NCBI RefSeq assembly: GCF_001428485.1
Contig: NZ_LMHS01000003.1
Span: forward strand, 558,001 to 622,000
DNA length: 64,000 nucleotides
From: Microbacterium sp. Root180
Lineage (GTDB): Bacteria; Actinomycetota; Actinomycetes; Actinomycetales; Microbacteriaceae
Reading direction: 5' to 3'
The translations under genes were made by a program, and so were the position numbers. Under the pieces are notes generated by a model. It made no database searches and was not told the DNA's origin. It saw only the letters and a program-made list of their open reading frames with translations. Below, piece after piece: positions 51,457-60,167 of the stretch (its first letter is position 1; each line of letters starts with the position of its first letter).

Positions 51457-51864
51457 TCAGCGGCCGGGGAGCTTCTTGAGCGCCGTGGCGACGGCGTGCT
51501 TGGCGGATGCTGCCGCCCGGCCGACCACGTCGGCCGCGTGCGCCGCCGAGTCCGGCAGCGTCGAGCCGTTCGAGCTCTCGAAGTCGTCGTCGTCGCCGAG
51601 GAAGGGGACCAGCCAGTCGTCGACCTCGTCGAGGGGGGCGGCCGACAGGCTGTAGTACCGGTGCTGCCCTTCCTCGCGCACCGACACGAGGTGCGCCTCG
51701 CGGAGCACCTTGAGGTGCTTCGATACGGTGGGCTGGCTCGCGCCGAGTTCGCTGACGATGTGCGAGACGCTCGTCCCCCGTTCGCCGGCGGAGGCACGAT
51801 CGAGAAGGAGCTGCAGGATGTCGCGGCGCGTTCCGTCCGCGATCACGTCGAAGATGTCCGCCAT
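51457..51864 (-). CDS. ArsR-type winged-helix regulator
   Basis: A 135-residue transcription factor. The HTH segment is ADGTRRDILQLLLDRASAGERGTSVSHIVSELGASQPTVSKHLKVLREAHLVSVREEGQHRYYSL. No metal-binding cysteines are present, so it is not a typical metal sensor. The C-terminus is acidic and then helical. TAATCT (51871-51876, minus strand) lies six bases before the ATG. Target unknown; it is divergent from ktrB. Confidence 0.88.
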   Translation of the reverse strand: MADIFDVIADGTRRDILQLLLDRASAGERGTSVSHIVSELGASQPTVSKHLKVLREAHLVSVREEGQHRYYSLSAAPLDEVDDWLVPFLGDDDDFESSNGSTLPDSAAHAADVVGRAAASAKHAVATALKKLPGR

Positions 51865-51931
51865 GTGCTCAGATTAGTCATGCCGCCCGCGGAGTACCAT
51901 GACGGGAGTCTCGTGGCGAGAGGGGCGACGG

Positions 51932-53371
51932 ATGCCGACTGACCCGCGTGGGTCGCTCGTTCGACGCGCTGTCTCCGCATTGCGCAGCTTCTGGGATCAG
52001 CTTCGCAATCTCACGACCTCGTCACCGGCGCGGTTCGCCGTGCTCGTGTTCGCCATGCTGATCCTCGTCTTCACCGCCCTGCTCTCGCTGCCCGCGGCCT
52101 CGATGAGCGGGCGCCGTCTCCCGCTGGCTGATGCGGTGTTCACGGCGGTGTCGACGATCTGCGTGACGGGATTGTCGACCGTCGACATCGCGACGACGTT
52201 CTCGCCTTTCGGCAAGGCGGTCATCTTCGTCGGCGTGAACATCGGCGGAATGGGTGTGCTGACCCTCGCCTCGATCCTCGGCCTCGTGATCTCCAAGCGC
52301 CTCGGGCTGCGCGCGAAGCTGATCGCGGCAAGCGACTCGAATCCGCTGCGTACGCACGGCGGCCCGGTGAACGAGGGCCAGACGATCCGCCTCGGCGAGA
52401 TCGGCACGCTGTTGCGAACGGTCGCCCTCTCGACGCTGCTCATCGAGGCTCTCGTCGCGATCGCGCTCTATCCCAGCCTCCTCTTCGCCGAGATCGCGCC
52501 GCTCGACGCGCTGTGGGAGGCGCCCTTCTACGCCGCGATGGCATTCACGAACACCGGCTTCACTCCCAACCCGGGCGGGCTCGTGCCGTTCGCCGATGAC
52601 TACTTCCTCTTGACCGTGCTCATGGCCGGCGTGTTCCTCGGCAGCATCGGCTTCCCGGTGATCTACGCCCTGTGGAAGCACTACTGGCACGTGAGGAAAT
52701 GGCCGCTGCACACCAAGCTCACGATCATCACCACCGTGCTCCTGTTCTTCGCCGGCGCGGCCGCGTTCCTGGCTCTGGAATTCAACAACCCCAAGACGTT
52801 CGGCTCGATGAACGCCTGGGACACGACGTTCCAGGCCTTCTTCCTCTCCGCCATGACGAGATCCGGCGGATTCTCGGTCGTCGATGTCGGAGACCTGTAC
52901 GGCTCATCGCTCATCGTCGGGTGCATGCTCATGTTCGTCGGCGGCGGGTCGGCGTCGACCGCCGGCGGCATCAAGGTCACCACCCTGGCCGTGCTCGCCC
53001 TCGCGGTGTGGTCGGAGGCGAAGGGCCGCCAGTCCGTGGAGGCGTTCGGCCGGCGCATTCCGAGCGACGTGCAGCGCGTCGGTCTCTCGGTGGTCGCCTG
53101 GGGGGCCACGATCGTGGCGCTGTCCACGATCGTGATCGCCCAGATCAGCCAGGAACAAGTCTCCGACGTCCTGTTCGACGTGATCTCGGCGTTCGGCACG
53201 GTGGGCCTGTCGACGGGGCTCACCGCGGAGCTTCCAGACCCCGCCGTCTACGTCATGGCGCTGACGATCTTCATGGGCCGCATTGGTACAGTGACTCTCG
53301 CCGCGGCCGTGGCCGCGTCATCCCGATCGCAGCTTTACTCGCTGCCCGTGGAAAGGCCGATCGTTGGTTGA
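51932..53371 (+). CDS. ktrB: Potassium uptake membrane subunit KtrB/TrkH
   Basis: A 479-residue Trk/Ktr-type potassium channel-like transporter with four repeated membrane-pore-membrane units. The selectivity-filter-like segments are TAVSTICVTGLST, AMAFTNTGFTPN, LSAMTRSGGFSV and SAFGTVGLSTGL. I chose ATG at 51932 with GAGAGGGG upstream; ATG at 51899 is an alternative. A TACCAT hexamer at 51895-51900 may be the -10. It partners the RCK protein encoded just downstream. Confidence 0.92.
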   Translation: MPTDPRGSLVRRAVSALRSFWDQLRNLTTSSPARFAVLVFAMLILVFTALLSLPAASMSGRRLPLADAVFTAVSTICVTGLSTVDIATTFSPFGKAVIFVGVNIGGMGVLTLASILGLVISKRLGLRAKLIAASDSNPLRTHGGPVNEGQTIRLGEIGTLLRTVALSTLLIEALVAIALYPSLLFAEIAPLDALWEAPFYAAMAFTNTGFTPNPGGLVPFADDYFLLTVLMAGVFLGSIGFPVIYALWKHYWHVRKWPLHTKLTIITTVLLFFAGAAAFLALEFNNPKTFGSMNAWDTTFQAFFLSAMTRSGGFSVVDVGDLYGSSLIVGCMLMFVGGGSASTAGGIKVTTLAVLALAVWSEAKGRQSVEAFGRRIPSDVQRVGLSVVAWGATIVALSTIVIAQISQEQVSDVLFDVISAFGTVGLSTGLTAELPDPAVYVMALTIFMGRIGTVTLAAAVAASSRSQLYSLPVERPIVG

Positions 53372-54035
53372 ACGGATCCGCAGCGACGCTCCCGTCCTCG
53401 TGATCGGACTCGGGCGCTTCGGCGCCGCGTGCGCCGGCGAGCTCGACCGGCTCGACCGCGAAGTGCTCGCGATCGACGAGAGTCTCGAGCTGGTGCAGAA
53501 GTGGTCGGAACGCGTCACCCACACGGTGCAGGCCGACGCGAAGAACATCGACGCCCTCAAGCAGATCGGCGCGCAGGACTTCCAGGTCGCCGTCGTGGCG
53601 GTCGGTTCGTCGATCGAGGCATCCGTCCTCATCACCGCGAACCTCGTCGACCTCAAGGTGCCGCAGATCTGGGCGAAGGCGGTGTCGCAGTCGCACGGCA
53701 AGATCCTCGCCCGCGTGGGTGCGAACCACGTCATCTACCCCGAGCGCGAGGCGGGCGAGCGCGTGGCGCACCTCGTGAGCGGACGGATGCTGGACTTCAT
53801 CCGCTTCGACGACGACTTCGCGCTCGCGAAGCTCTACCCGCCGAAGTTCATCCGCGGCGTCGGCCTCAACGAGTCCGGCGTGCGGACGAAGTACAACGTG
53901 ACCGTCGTCGGCGTGAAGAGCCCGGGCAAGCCATTCCGCTACGCCGAGGCGAACACGGTCGTGACCAATCACGACCTCATCATCGTGTCGGGCACGAACT
54001 CCGACATCGAACGGTTCGCCGCGCTCGACCGCTGA
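53364..54035 (+). CDS. ktrA: KtrA-like RCK regulatory subunit
   Basis: A 223-residue cytoplasmic nucleotide-binding gating subunit with one RCK_N domain (VLVIGLGRFGAACAGEL, residues 11-27) and one RCK_C domain. Single-unit size fits KtrA rather than the doubled TrkA. It starts with TTG at 53364, eight bases inside the end of ktrB, with GGAAAGG upstream. It is expected to bind ATP/ADP or NAD(H) and control potassium uptake. Confidence 0.92.
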   Translation: MVERIRSDAPVLVIGLGRFGAACAGELDRLDREVLAIDESLELVQKWSERVTHTVQADAKNIDALKQIGAQDFQVAVVAVGSSIEASVLITANLVDLKVPQIWAKAVSQSHGKILARVGANHVIYPEREAGERVAHLVSGRMLDFIRFDDDFALAKLYPPKFIRGVGLNESGVRTKYNVTVVGVKSPGKPFRYAEANTVVTNHDLIIVSGTNSDIERFAALDR

Positions 54036-54067
54036 ACCCCCGCGGCTCCCAGTGCGCCGACCGCCCG

Positions 54068-54165
54068 GCGCATAACTCCTGCACTTTCGCTGGGCACGGC
54101 GGTGACCTCCGCGTCGCCTGGCCGACGGTCGAGCCCGCAAGGCAGCTTTTGCAGGAGTTATGCGC
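54068..54165. repeat. Palindromic element, AGGAGTTRTGC family, copy 2
   Basis: Perfect 16 bp arms (54068-54083 and 54150-54165, GCGCATAACTCCTGCA and complement) with a 66 bp loop, between convergent ktrA and proC. The arm word resembles that of the element at 16431-16518. Confidence 0.88.
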
Positions 54166-54197
54166 CCCGCACAACTGCAGCCGAGCGCCGGCCGCGC

Positions 54198-55040
54198 TTA
54201 CGCGCCGGCGGCCAGTTCCTTGGCCCGCGCGAGGGCGGCGGCGGTCGCCGCGGCGAAGGTCTCGTCGAGGCGGGCGTCCTGCAGCACCGCGACCGCGCGC
54301 TCCGTGGTGCCCTTGGGGCTCGTCACGCGGCGGCGGAGTTCGGCGGGATCGTCATCGGATGCCGCGAGCAGCGCCGCAGCGCCGATGAAGGTCTGCTCCG
54401 CCATCAGGCGGGCGTCGGCTTCGCTGAATCCGTGGCCACGCGCCGCCTTGGTGAACTCCTCCACCACGAGGAAGAAGTAGGCAGGCCCCGATCCGGAGAT
54501 GGTCGAGAGCGGGTCGATCTGCGACTCGGGCACCTCGACGACCGTGCCGACGGTCTCGAAGAGCCGCCGCACGAGGGCGGTCGCCTCGCCGCTCGCGTGC
54601 GTGCCCGCCGCCAGACCGGTCACGCCCTTGCCGACGAGCGAGGGCGTGTTCGGCATCGACCGCACAACCGCGATGTCATGGCCCAGGATCGACTCGAAGG
54701 TCGCGATCGTCACGCCGGCGGCGAGGCTCACGACGATCGTCCCCGGCCGCAGCGCGGGTGCGATCTCGCGGAGCAGGTCGGGCACCATGGCCGGCTTCAC
54801 GCCGACGAGCACGACGTCGGCGGAGGATGCGGCATCCATGTTCCCGGTGGGCTGCTCCTCGAGCGCGATGCTCGCCACGCCCGGCAGTCCGGCGAGCGCG
54901 GCGGCCTTCTCGGCGGTGCGGTTGGTGACCGTCACACCGCCCACGGCGAGGCCCGAACGGACGAGGCCGTGAAGGATCGCACCGCCCATGGACCCGGCTC
55001 CGAGGATCGCGATGGGCGGGAGAACGGGCGCGTCGGTCAT
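54198..55040 (-). CDS. proC: Pyrroline-5-carboxylate reductase ProC
   Basis: A 280-residue NAD(P)H-dependent reductase that makes proline. The N-terminal Rossmann motif AILGAGSMGGAILHGL is near residue 9. ISGSGPAYFFLVVEEF and TSPKGTTERAVAVL are conserved in the family. TAGACT (55047-55052) lies six bases before the ATG. In mycobacteria proC sits beside the HTH/bS22 pair; here it is about 6 kb away. Confidence 0.95.
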   Translation of the reverse strand: MTDAPVLPPIAILGAGSMGGAILHGLVRSGLAVGGVTVTNRTAEKAAALAGLPGVASIALEEQPTGNMDAASSADVVLVGVKPAMVPDLLREIAPALRPGTIVVSLAAGVTIATFESILGHDIAVVRSMPNTPSLVGKGVTGLAAGTHASGEATALVRRLFETVGTVVEVPESQIDPLSTISGSGPAYFFLVVEEFTKAARGHGFSEADARLMAEQTFIGAAALLAASDDDPAELRRRVTSPKGTTERAVAVLQDARLDETFAAATAAALARAKELAAGA

Positions 55041-55068
55041 GCCGCCAGTCTACGATCGGTCATCTTTG

Positions 55069-55100
55069 TTGCGTATTGACTTATATAAGTCTTTACGCAA
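55069..55100. promoter_or_regulatory. 32 bp palindromic operator upstream of ArsR-type gene
   Basis: TTGCGTA (55069-55075) and TACGCAA (55094-55100) flank the perfect inner 14 bp palindrome GACTTATATAAGTC (55078-55091); only two base pairs between them do not match. It lies between divergent proC and the ArsR-type gene, 10 bases before the latter's start, fitting autorepression. Confidence 0.8.
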
Positions 55101-55110
55101 TTATTGGGTC

Positions 55111-55533
55111 GTGCACGCACTCGACATCCTCGGAGACCCGGTGCGTCGGCGCATCCTCGAGCTCCTCGCCGAAGGAGAGCGGAGCGCCGGCGAGATCGGG
55201 GAGGTCGTGCAGCGCGAGTTCGGCATCTCGCAGCCGGCGGTGTCGCAGCACCTGCGCGTGCTGCGCGAATCCGGATTCGCCACCGCTCGCGCCGACGGCA
55301 CCCGCAGGCTCTACGCGCTCGATCCCGAGCCCCTGTCGGCCGCGGCGGCGTGGTTCGACCCGTTCCGGCGCTTCTGGCAGCCGCACCTCGACGCGCTCGG
55401 CACGGAGCTCGCACGCGGGCGCAGGGAGCGGCGACGGGCGGAGGAGCCGGCCGGCACAGAGAAGTCCGACCACATCGTCACCGGCGACACAGCCACAGGC
55501 GACACAGCCACGACCGAACCCCAGGAGGATTGA
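55111..55533 (+). CDS. ArsR-type regulator linked to SRPBCC protein
   Basis: A 140-residue winged-helix repressor (VHALDILGDPVRRRILELLAEGERSAGEI...GISQPAVSQHLRVLRESGF, residues 1-70) without metal-binding cysteines. The RFWQPHLDALGTEL segment is typical of ArsR proteins encoded next to an SRPBCC (AHSA1-like) protein. The C-terminal tail has the repeats TGDTATGDTATT. GTG at 55111 places it just after the palindromic operator. The stop lies one base before the next ATG. Confidence 0.88.
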   Translation: MHALDILGDPVRRRILELLAEGERSAGEIGEVVQREFGISQPAVSQHLRVLRESGFATARADGTRRLYALDPEPLSAAAAWFDPFRRFWQPHLDALGTELARGRRERRRAEEPAGTEKSDHIVTGDTATGDTATTEPQED

Positions 55534-55534
55534 C

Positions 55535-56209
55535 ATGGTCGACGTACAGCGACAGCTCGACGCGGTGACGCGCACGGTGCGGGCGAAGGACATCGACGGA
55601 GCACCGTCGCACGTCCAGACGCTCGCGCAGACGTATCCGTCTCCCATCGAGGACGTGTGGGATGCCGCCACCAACGCCGATCGCATCCCCCGGTGGTTCT
55701 CGCCGATCTCCGGGGACCTGCGCCTCGGAGGCCGGTACCAGATCGAGGGCAATGCCGGCGGCGAGATCCTGGAGTGCGTCCCGCCCGCGGGCGGCGCCGC
55801 CCACTACTCGGCGACCTGGGAGTACGGGGGCGGTGTGACCTGGATCACGGTCGCGCTCACCGCCGTCGGCGACGATGCGACCCGGTTCGAGCTCACGCAC
55901 ACCGCCCGGGTCGACGAGATCCCACCCGGATTCTGGGAGACATTCGGCCCGGGAGCGACCGGTGTCGGCTGGGACGGCGGCCTGCTGGGGCTCGCGCTGC
56001 ACCTCTCCGGCGCCGGCGACGGACCCGGACCAGCCGAGTCGGACGCGTGGGCGAGGACCGACGAGGGCATGGCGTTCTTCCGCGGTGCGGCGGACGGCTG
56101 GGGCGCGGCGCACGCCGCCTTCGGAGCAGACGCCGACACCGCCGCGCGCGCAGCCGACCAGACGTTCGCGTTCTACACCGGCCAGGCACCCTCGGACATG
56201 GAGGGGTGA
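55535..56209 (+). CDS. SRPBCC/AHSA1-like domain protein
   Basis: A 224-residue protein with a START-like ligand-binding fold (TYPSPIEDVWDAATNADRIPRWFSPISGDLRLGGRYQIE, about residues 33-71; GVTWITVALTAVGDDATRFELTHTA). Members are often paired with ArsR-type regulators. Ligand unknown. CCAGGAGG precedes the ATG, which is one base after the ArsR stop, so the pair is coupled. Confidence 0.86.
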   Translation: MVDVQRQLDAVTRTVRAKDIDGAPSHVQTLAQTYPSPIEDVWDAATNADRIPRWFSPISGDLRLGGRYQIEGNAGGEILECVPPAGGAAHYSATWEYGGGVTWITVALTAVGDDATRFELTHTARVDEIPPGFWETFGPGATGVGWDGGLLGLALHLSGAGDGPGPAESDAWARTDEGMAFFRGAADGWGAAHAAFGADADTAARAADQTFAFYTGQAPSDMEG

Positions 56210-56307
56210 CGCGAGGGGTTCCGGCGGTTCGCTTCGGCGACCGCGGGACTATCATCGTGACATCGGGGGCGAGGGCGCCTCCCGCGTGGACTCTGGAGGC
56301 CCTGAGC

Positions 56308-57420
56308 ATGACCCTCTTCGACGGCATCGCGGAACGCGTCATCGAGACGCCGCGGCTGAACGTCAGCATCCTGGAGCGCGTGGGCGACAGCCCGTCGACG
56401 CCGGCGGAGCGCACGGTCGTGCTGATCCACGGCAACGTCTCGTCGTCGCTGTTCTGGCAGGAGCTCATGGAGGACCTCCCCAGCGATCTCCGGGTGATCG
56501 CGATCGACCTGCGCGGCTTCGGCGGCACCGAGCACGCGCCCATCGACGCGACGCGCGGCGTGCGCGACTTCAGCGACGACGTCCACGCGACGCTCGAGAC
56601 CCTGGGCATCCGCGCCGCGCATTTCGTGGGCTGGTCCATGGGGGGCGGTGTCGTCCTGCAGTACGCGCTCGATCACCCGGTGCTCAGCCTGACGCTGGAA
56701 TCCCCGGTGTCGCCGTACGGCTTCGGCGGCACGCGCCGGGACGGGAGCCGTGTCACCGACGACGACGCCGGCAGCGGCGGCGGTGCCGGCAATCCCGATT
56801 TCGTCCAGCGGCTCATCGACCACGATGAGACCGACGAAGCGCCGACCTCTCCGCGCAGCGTGTTCCGCGCCCACTACGTCGGCCCCGAGTACCGCACGGA
56901 CCACGAGGACACCTGGGTCGCGTCGATGCTCACGACCTCGACCGCAACCGGCAACTACCCCGGTGATTCCGTCGCGAGCGACAACTGGCCGGGGTTCGCC
57001 GCCGGCACGATCGGCGTGCTCAACACCCTCGCCCCGAAGCATTTCAATGTGTCGGGGATCGTCAACCTCGCCGAGAAGCCTCCGATCCTGTGGGTGCACG
57101 GCACCCTCGACCCGATCGTCTCGGACACCTCGGTCTACGACCTCGCCACCCTCGGCAAGCTCGGAATCGTCCCCGGCTGGCCGGGCGAAGAGGTCGCTCC
57201 CCCGCAGGAGATGGTGTCGCAGACCCGCGATGTGCTCGCGCGCTACGCGGCCGGCGGCGGCGAGGTCACCGAGCTCGCCCTCGAGGGGGTCGGGCACACC
57301 GCGCACCTCGAGCGACCCGCCGAGTTCCGGCACGCGCTGCTGACGGTCATCGGCTACGTCGGCCCGTCGGCCAACCCCGCCCCGCCGACCGAGGCGATCA
57401 TCATCCGCTCCGCCGACTGA
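56308..57420 (+). CDS. Alpha/beta hydrolase
   Basis: A 370-residue alpha/beta hydrolase. HGNVSSSLFWQ near residue 45, the nucleophile elbow GWSMGG near residue 113, VHGTLDPIV near residue 268 and the catalytic His in GVGHTAHLERP are visible. A lid insertion is rich in Gly/Asp (RVTDDDAGSGGGAGNPDF). Substrate unknown. TATCAT (56250-56255) may be the -10 and CTGGAGGCC is the ribosome site. Its last residues PAPPTEAIIIRSAD resemble those of the next protein. Confidence 0.88.
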   Translation: MTLFDGIAERVIETPRLNVSILERVGDSPSTPAERTVVLIHGNVSSSLFWQELMEDLPSDLRVIAIDLRGFGGTEHAPIDATRGVRDFSDDVHATLETLGIRAAHFVGWSMGGGVVLQYALDHPVLSLTLESPVSPYGFGGTRRDGSRVTDDDAGSGGGAGNPDFVQRLIDHDETDEAPTSPRSVFRAHYVGPEYRTDHEDTWVASMLTTSTATGNYPGDSVASDNWPGFAAGTIGVLNTLAPKHFNVSGIVNLAEKPPILWVHGTLDPIVSDTSVYDLATLGKLGIVPGWPGEEVAPPQEMVSQTRDVLARYAAGGGEVTELALEGVGHTAHLERPAEFRHALLTVIGYVGPSANPAPPTEAIIIRSAD

Positions 57421-57472
57421 CCGGCCGTCGCACCCGGCGCGGGCCCGGTCGCGGCATCCGTAGACTCATCGC

Positions 57473-58438
57473 ATGAGTGCTTCCGGCGGCGGCAAGGCGA
57501 TCCTCGCGGCGTTCCTGGCGAACATGGGCATCGCCCTGGCGAAGTTCATCGCCTGGTTCCTCTCGGGGTCCGCCTCGATGCTCGCCGAGGCGATCCACTC
57601 CGTCGCCGACTCGGGCAACCAGCTGCTGCTGATGCTCGGCGGACGCAAGGCCAAGAAGCGCGCCGATCGCGAGCACCCGTTCGGCTACGGCCGCGAGCGG
57701 TACGTGTACGCCTTCGTCGTGTCGATCATCCTCTTCTCCGTCGGTGGCCTGTTCTCGATCTACGAGGGCATCGAGAAGCTCACCCACCCGCACGAGCTCA
57801 CCAACTACTGGATCCCGATCGCGGTGCTGCTCATCGCGATCGTGCTCGAATCGTTCTCGCTGCGCACCGCCGTTAAGGAGAGCAACCACGTCCGCGGGCG
57901 CGGGCAGTCGTGGGTGTCCTTCGTGCGGCATGCGAAGGCTCCGGAGCTGCCCGTCGTCCTGCTCGAGGACATCGCCGCCCTGATCGGCCTGGTGTTCGCG
58001 CTCTTCGGCGTCGGCATGACCTGGATCACCCACAACCCGCTCTTCGACGCGATCGGCACGCTGATGATCGGGACGCTGCTGATCGTCGTGGCGATCACCC
58101 TCGGCATCGAGACGAAGAGCCTGCTCGTGGGTGAAGGAGCAACGGATGCCGACTACGACCGCATCGTCACGGCGATCACCGGCGGGCACGAGATCGAGAA
58201 GCTGATCCACATCAAGACCCTCTACCTGGGCCCCGACGAGCTGCTCGTGGCGGCGAAGCTCGGCTTCGCGTCGGATCGGCCGCTGGCGGATGTCGCCGCC
58301 GACATCGACCGCATCGAGACGCGCGTGCGCGAGGCGGTGCCCACCGCGCGCGTGATCTACTTCGAACCAGACATCTACCGGCCCGGAGACGACCCCGCCC
58401 CTCCGACGGAGGAGTTCGTCATCCGGTCGGCGGACTGA
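57473..58438 (+). CDS. Cation diffusion facilitator transporter
   Basis: A 321-residue CDF-family transporter with six predicted helices and a C-terminal cytoplasmic domain. The metal-binding region ASMLAEAIHSVADSGNQLLLMLGGRKA near residue 37 matches the family. Export of a divalent metal such as zinc is likely, but specificity is not clear. TAGACT (57461-57466) lies six bases before the ATG. The C-terminus PAPPTEEFVIRSAD is nearly the same as that of the upstream hydrolase. Confidence 0.92.
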   Translation: MSASGGGKAILAAFLANMGIALAKFIAWFLSGSASMLAEAIHSVADSGNQLLLMLGGRKAKKRADREHPFGYGRERYVYAFVVSIILFSVGGLFSIYEGIEKLTHPHELTNYWIPIAVLLIAIVLESFSLRTAVKESNHVRGRGQSWVSFVRHAKAPELPVVLLEDIAALIGLVFALFGVGMTWITHNPLFDAIGTLMIGTLLIVVAITLGIETKSLLVGEGATDADYDRIVTAITGGHEIEKLIHIKTLYLGPDELLVAAKLGFASDRPLADVAADIDRIETRVREAVPTARVIYFEPDIYRPGDDPAPPTEEFVIRSAD

Positions 58439-58445
58439 CGCGGGC

Positions 58446-59375
58446 ATGGAGTACTGCGTCTTCACCGAACCCCAGCAGGGCGCGAGCTACGACCACCAGC
58501 TCGCCTTCGCCCAGACTGCCGAGCGCGTCGGCTTCGACGGATTCTTCCGCTCCGACCACTATCTGCGGATGGGCGCCGGCGACCCGCTTCCCGGCCCCAC
58601 CGACGCCTGGACGACCCTCGCGGGTCTCGCGCGCGAGACCTCGCGCATCCGCCTGGGCACCCTCGTCTCGTCCGTGACGTACCGCCAGCCGGGCGTGCTC
58701 GCGATCCAGGTCGCGCAGGTCGACGCGATGTCGGGCGGCCGCGTCGAGCTCGGCCTCGGAACCGGCTGGTTCGAGCGTGAGCACCGGGCCTACGGCATCC
58801 CCTTCCCCGCGAAGCGGTTCGACCTGCTGGAGGAGCAGCTCGCCATCGTGACCGGCCTGTGGGGCACTCCCGCAGACGCCACGTTCGGCTACGAGGGCGC
58901 GCACTACCAGCTGACGGACGCGCCCCCGCTCCCCCGGCCGGTGCAGTCCCGTGTCCCCGTCGTCGTCGGTGGCGGAGGCCCGAGGCGCACCCCCGAGCTC
59001 GCGGCGCGGTTCGCCACGGAGTTCAACATCGGCTTCCGCCCGGAGCGCGAGATCGCCGAGAAGTTCGCCGGTGTGCGTGCGGCGTGCGAGCGCATCGGCC
59101 GCGACCCCGCCACCCTCAAGCTCTCGGTCGCGCTCACGACCCTGGCCGGGGCGAACCAGGCCGAGCTCGAGCGCCGTGCCGCTCGCCTGGGCGACACGGT
59201 CGACGAGATGCGCGACGGCGTGAACATCGTCGGCGGCCGCGACGAGATCGTCGACAAGGTCGAGCGGCTCGCCGAGCTCGGCGCCGGCCGGATCTACCTG
59301 CAGCTGCTCGATCTGCAGGACGTCGACCAGGTCGAGTACCTCGGCGCGGACGTGCTGCCCCACCTTCCGCGGTGA
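58446..59375 (+). CDS. LLM-class F420-dependent oxidoreductase
   Basis: A 309-residue luciferase-like oxidoreductase. Patterns are FDGFFRSDHYLRMG, RLGTLVSSVTYRQPGVLAIQVAQVDAMSGGRVELGLGTGWFEREH and VPVVVGGGGPRRTPELAARFATEFN. Coenzyme F420 use is inferred from the family. It lies 7 bp after the CDF gene and may be cotranscribed. Substrate unknown. Confidence 0.9.
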   Translation: MEYCVFTEPQQGASYDHQLAFAQTAERVGFDGFFRSDHYLRMGAGDPLPGPTDAWTTLAGLARETSRIRLGTLVSSVTYRQPGVLAIQVAQVDAMSGGRVELGLGTGWFEREHRAYGIPFPAKRFDLLEEQLAIVTGLWGTPADATFGYEGAHYQLTDAPPLPRPVQSRVPVVVGGGGPRRTPELAARFATEFNIGFRPEREIAEKFAGVRAACERIGRDPATLKLSVALTTLAGANQAELERRAARLGDTVDEMRDGVNIVGGRDEIVDKVERLAELGAGRIYLQLLDLQDVDQVEYLGADVLPHLPR

Positions 59376-59388
59376 CGAGCCCCGCCGC

Positions 59389-60126
59389 TCATGACACGCG
59401 CGTGACCGGCAGGCGGTACGACGGCAGGCCGCGCCGGCGGATCAGCCATTCGGCGAACACCAGGTTGGGGAGCCAACACAGGAACGGGACCGCCGCGTAG
59501 GCGTTCGCGAACGCGCTGTCGAACTCCCACGGCTGCCCGAGCAGGAGAGGCGCCAGCAGCAGGAGCGGCAGCCACAGCCGCAGTGTCACGCCCGCGTAGG
59601 TGAGCGCGTAGTTGCGGATCATCCACGCCTGATGGCTGGGAACGTCGCGCCGGCGGATCGCCCGGTATGCCCGCCACCCCGTCACGAGCCACAGCACGGC
59701 CAGGGCGCCGAATCCGAAGAATCCGACGTAGCCTGCGGGACTCGAGGGCGCGATCACGAGCCCTGCGATGCCGCCGATGCCCACTGCGACCAGGTAGATC
59801 CGACCGACCCAGCGATGCACGCGCGGCACGCGATCGCGCAGGCCTCGCCAGAACTGCAGGGCGCCACCCACCAGCGCGATGGCACCGCCCACGATGTGCA
59901 CGTACAGCGCCCCCTGGACGAAGACGGATGTCTCGGCATATGTGGACGCGAGGCCCACGTCGTCGCCGGCCAGGTCGCTGAGCGAGGCGGTGAAGTACGG
60001 AACCGCCGAGAAGGCCACCACGGCGAGCGCCGTGAGCAGCACGAACGTCCAGGCGATGCGGCGGCCCGCGCGCCGGTTGCGCGTGGCGAGAGGAGCGGTG
60101 CGGACGGGTTCGATGAGGCGGGTCAC
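59389..60126 (-). CDS. DUF2306-family membrane protein
   Basis: A 245-residue membrane protein with about seven predicted helices. The segments YVHIVGGAIALVGGALQFWRGLRDRVPRVHRWVGRIYLVAVGIGG and VPSHQAWMIRNYALTYAGVTLRL are typical of DUF2306, with conserved histidines that suggest metal or haem binding. GTG at 60126 was preferred to the GTG at 60135, because TAGCGT (60134-60139) is seven bases before it. The TCGGGGGGTCTGC motif lies 28 bases upstream of that hexamer. Confidence 0.78.
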   Translation of the reverse strand: MTRLIEPVRTAPLATRNRRAGRRIAWTFVLLTALAVVAFSAVPYFTASLSDLAGDDVGLASTYAETSVFVQGALYVHIVGGAIALVGGALQFWRGLRDRVPRVHRWVGRIYLVAVGIGGIAGLVIAPSSPAGYVGFFGFGALAVLWLVTGWRAYRAIRRRDVPSHQAWMIRNYALTYAGVTLRLWLPLLLLAPLLLGQPWEFDSAFANAYAAVPFLCWLPNLVFAEWLIRRRGLPSYRLPVTRVS

Positions 60127-60167
60127 GCGAGTCACGCTAGAGCCGGCGCCGCGGTCCGAGGCAGGGG

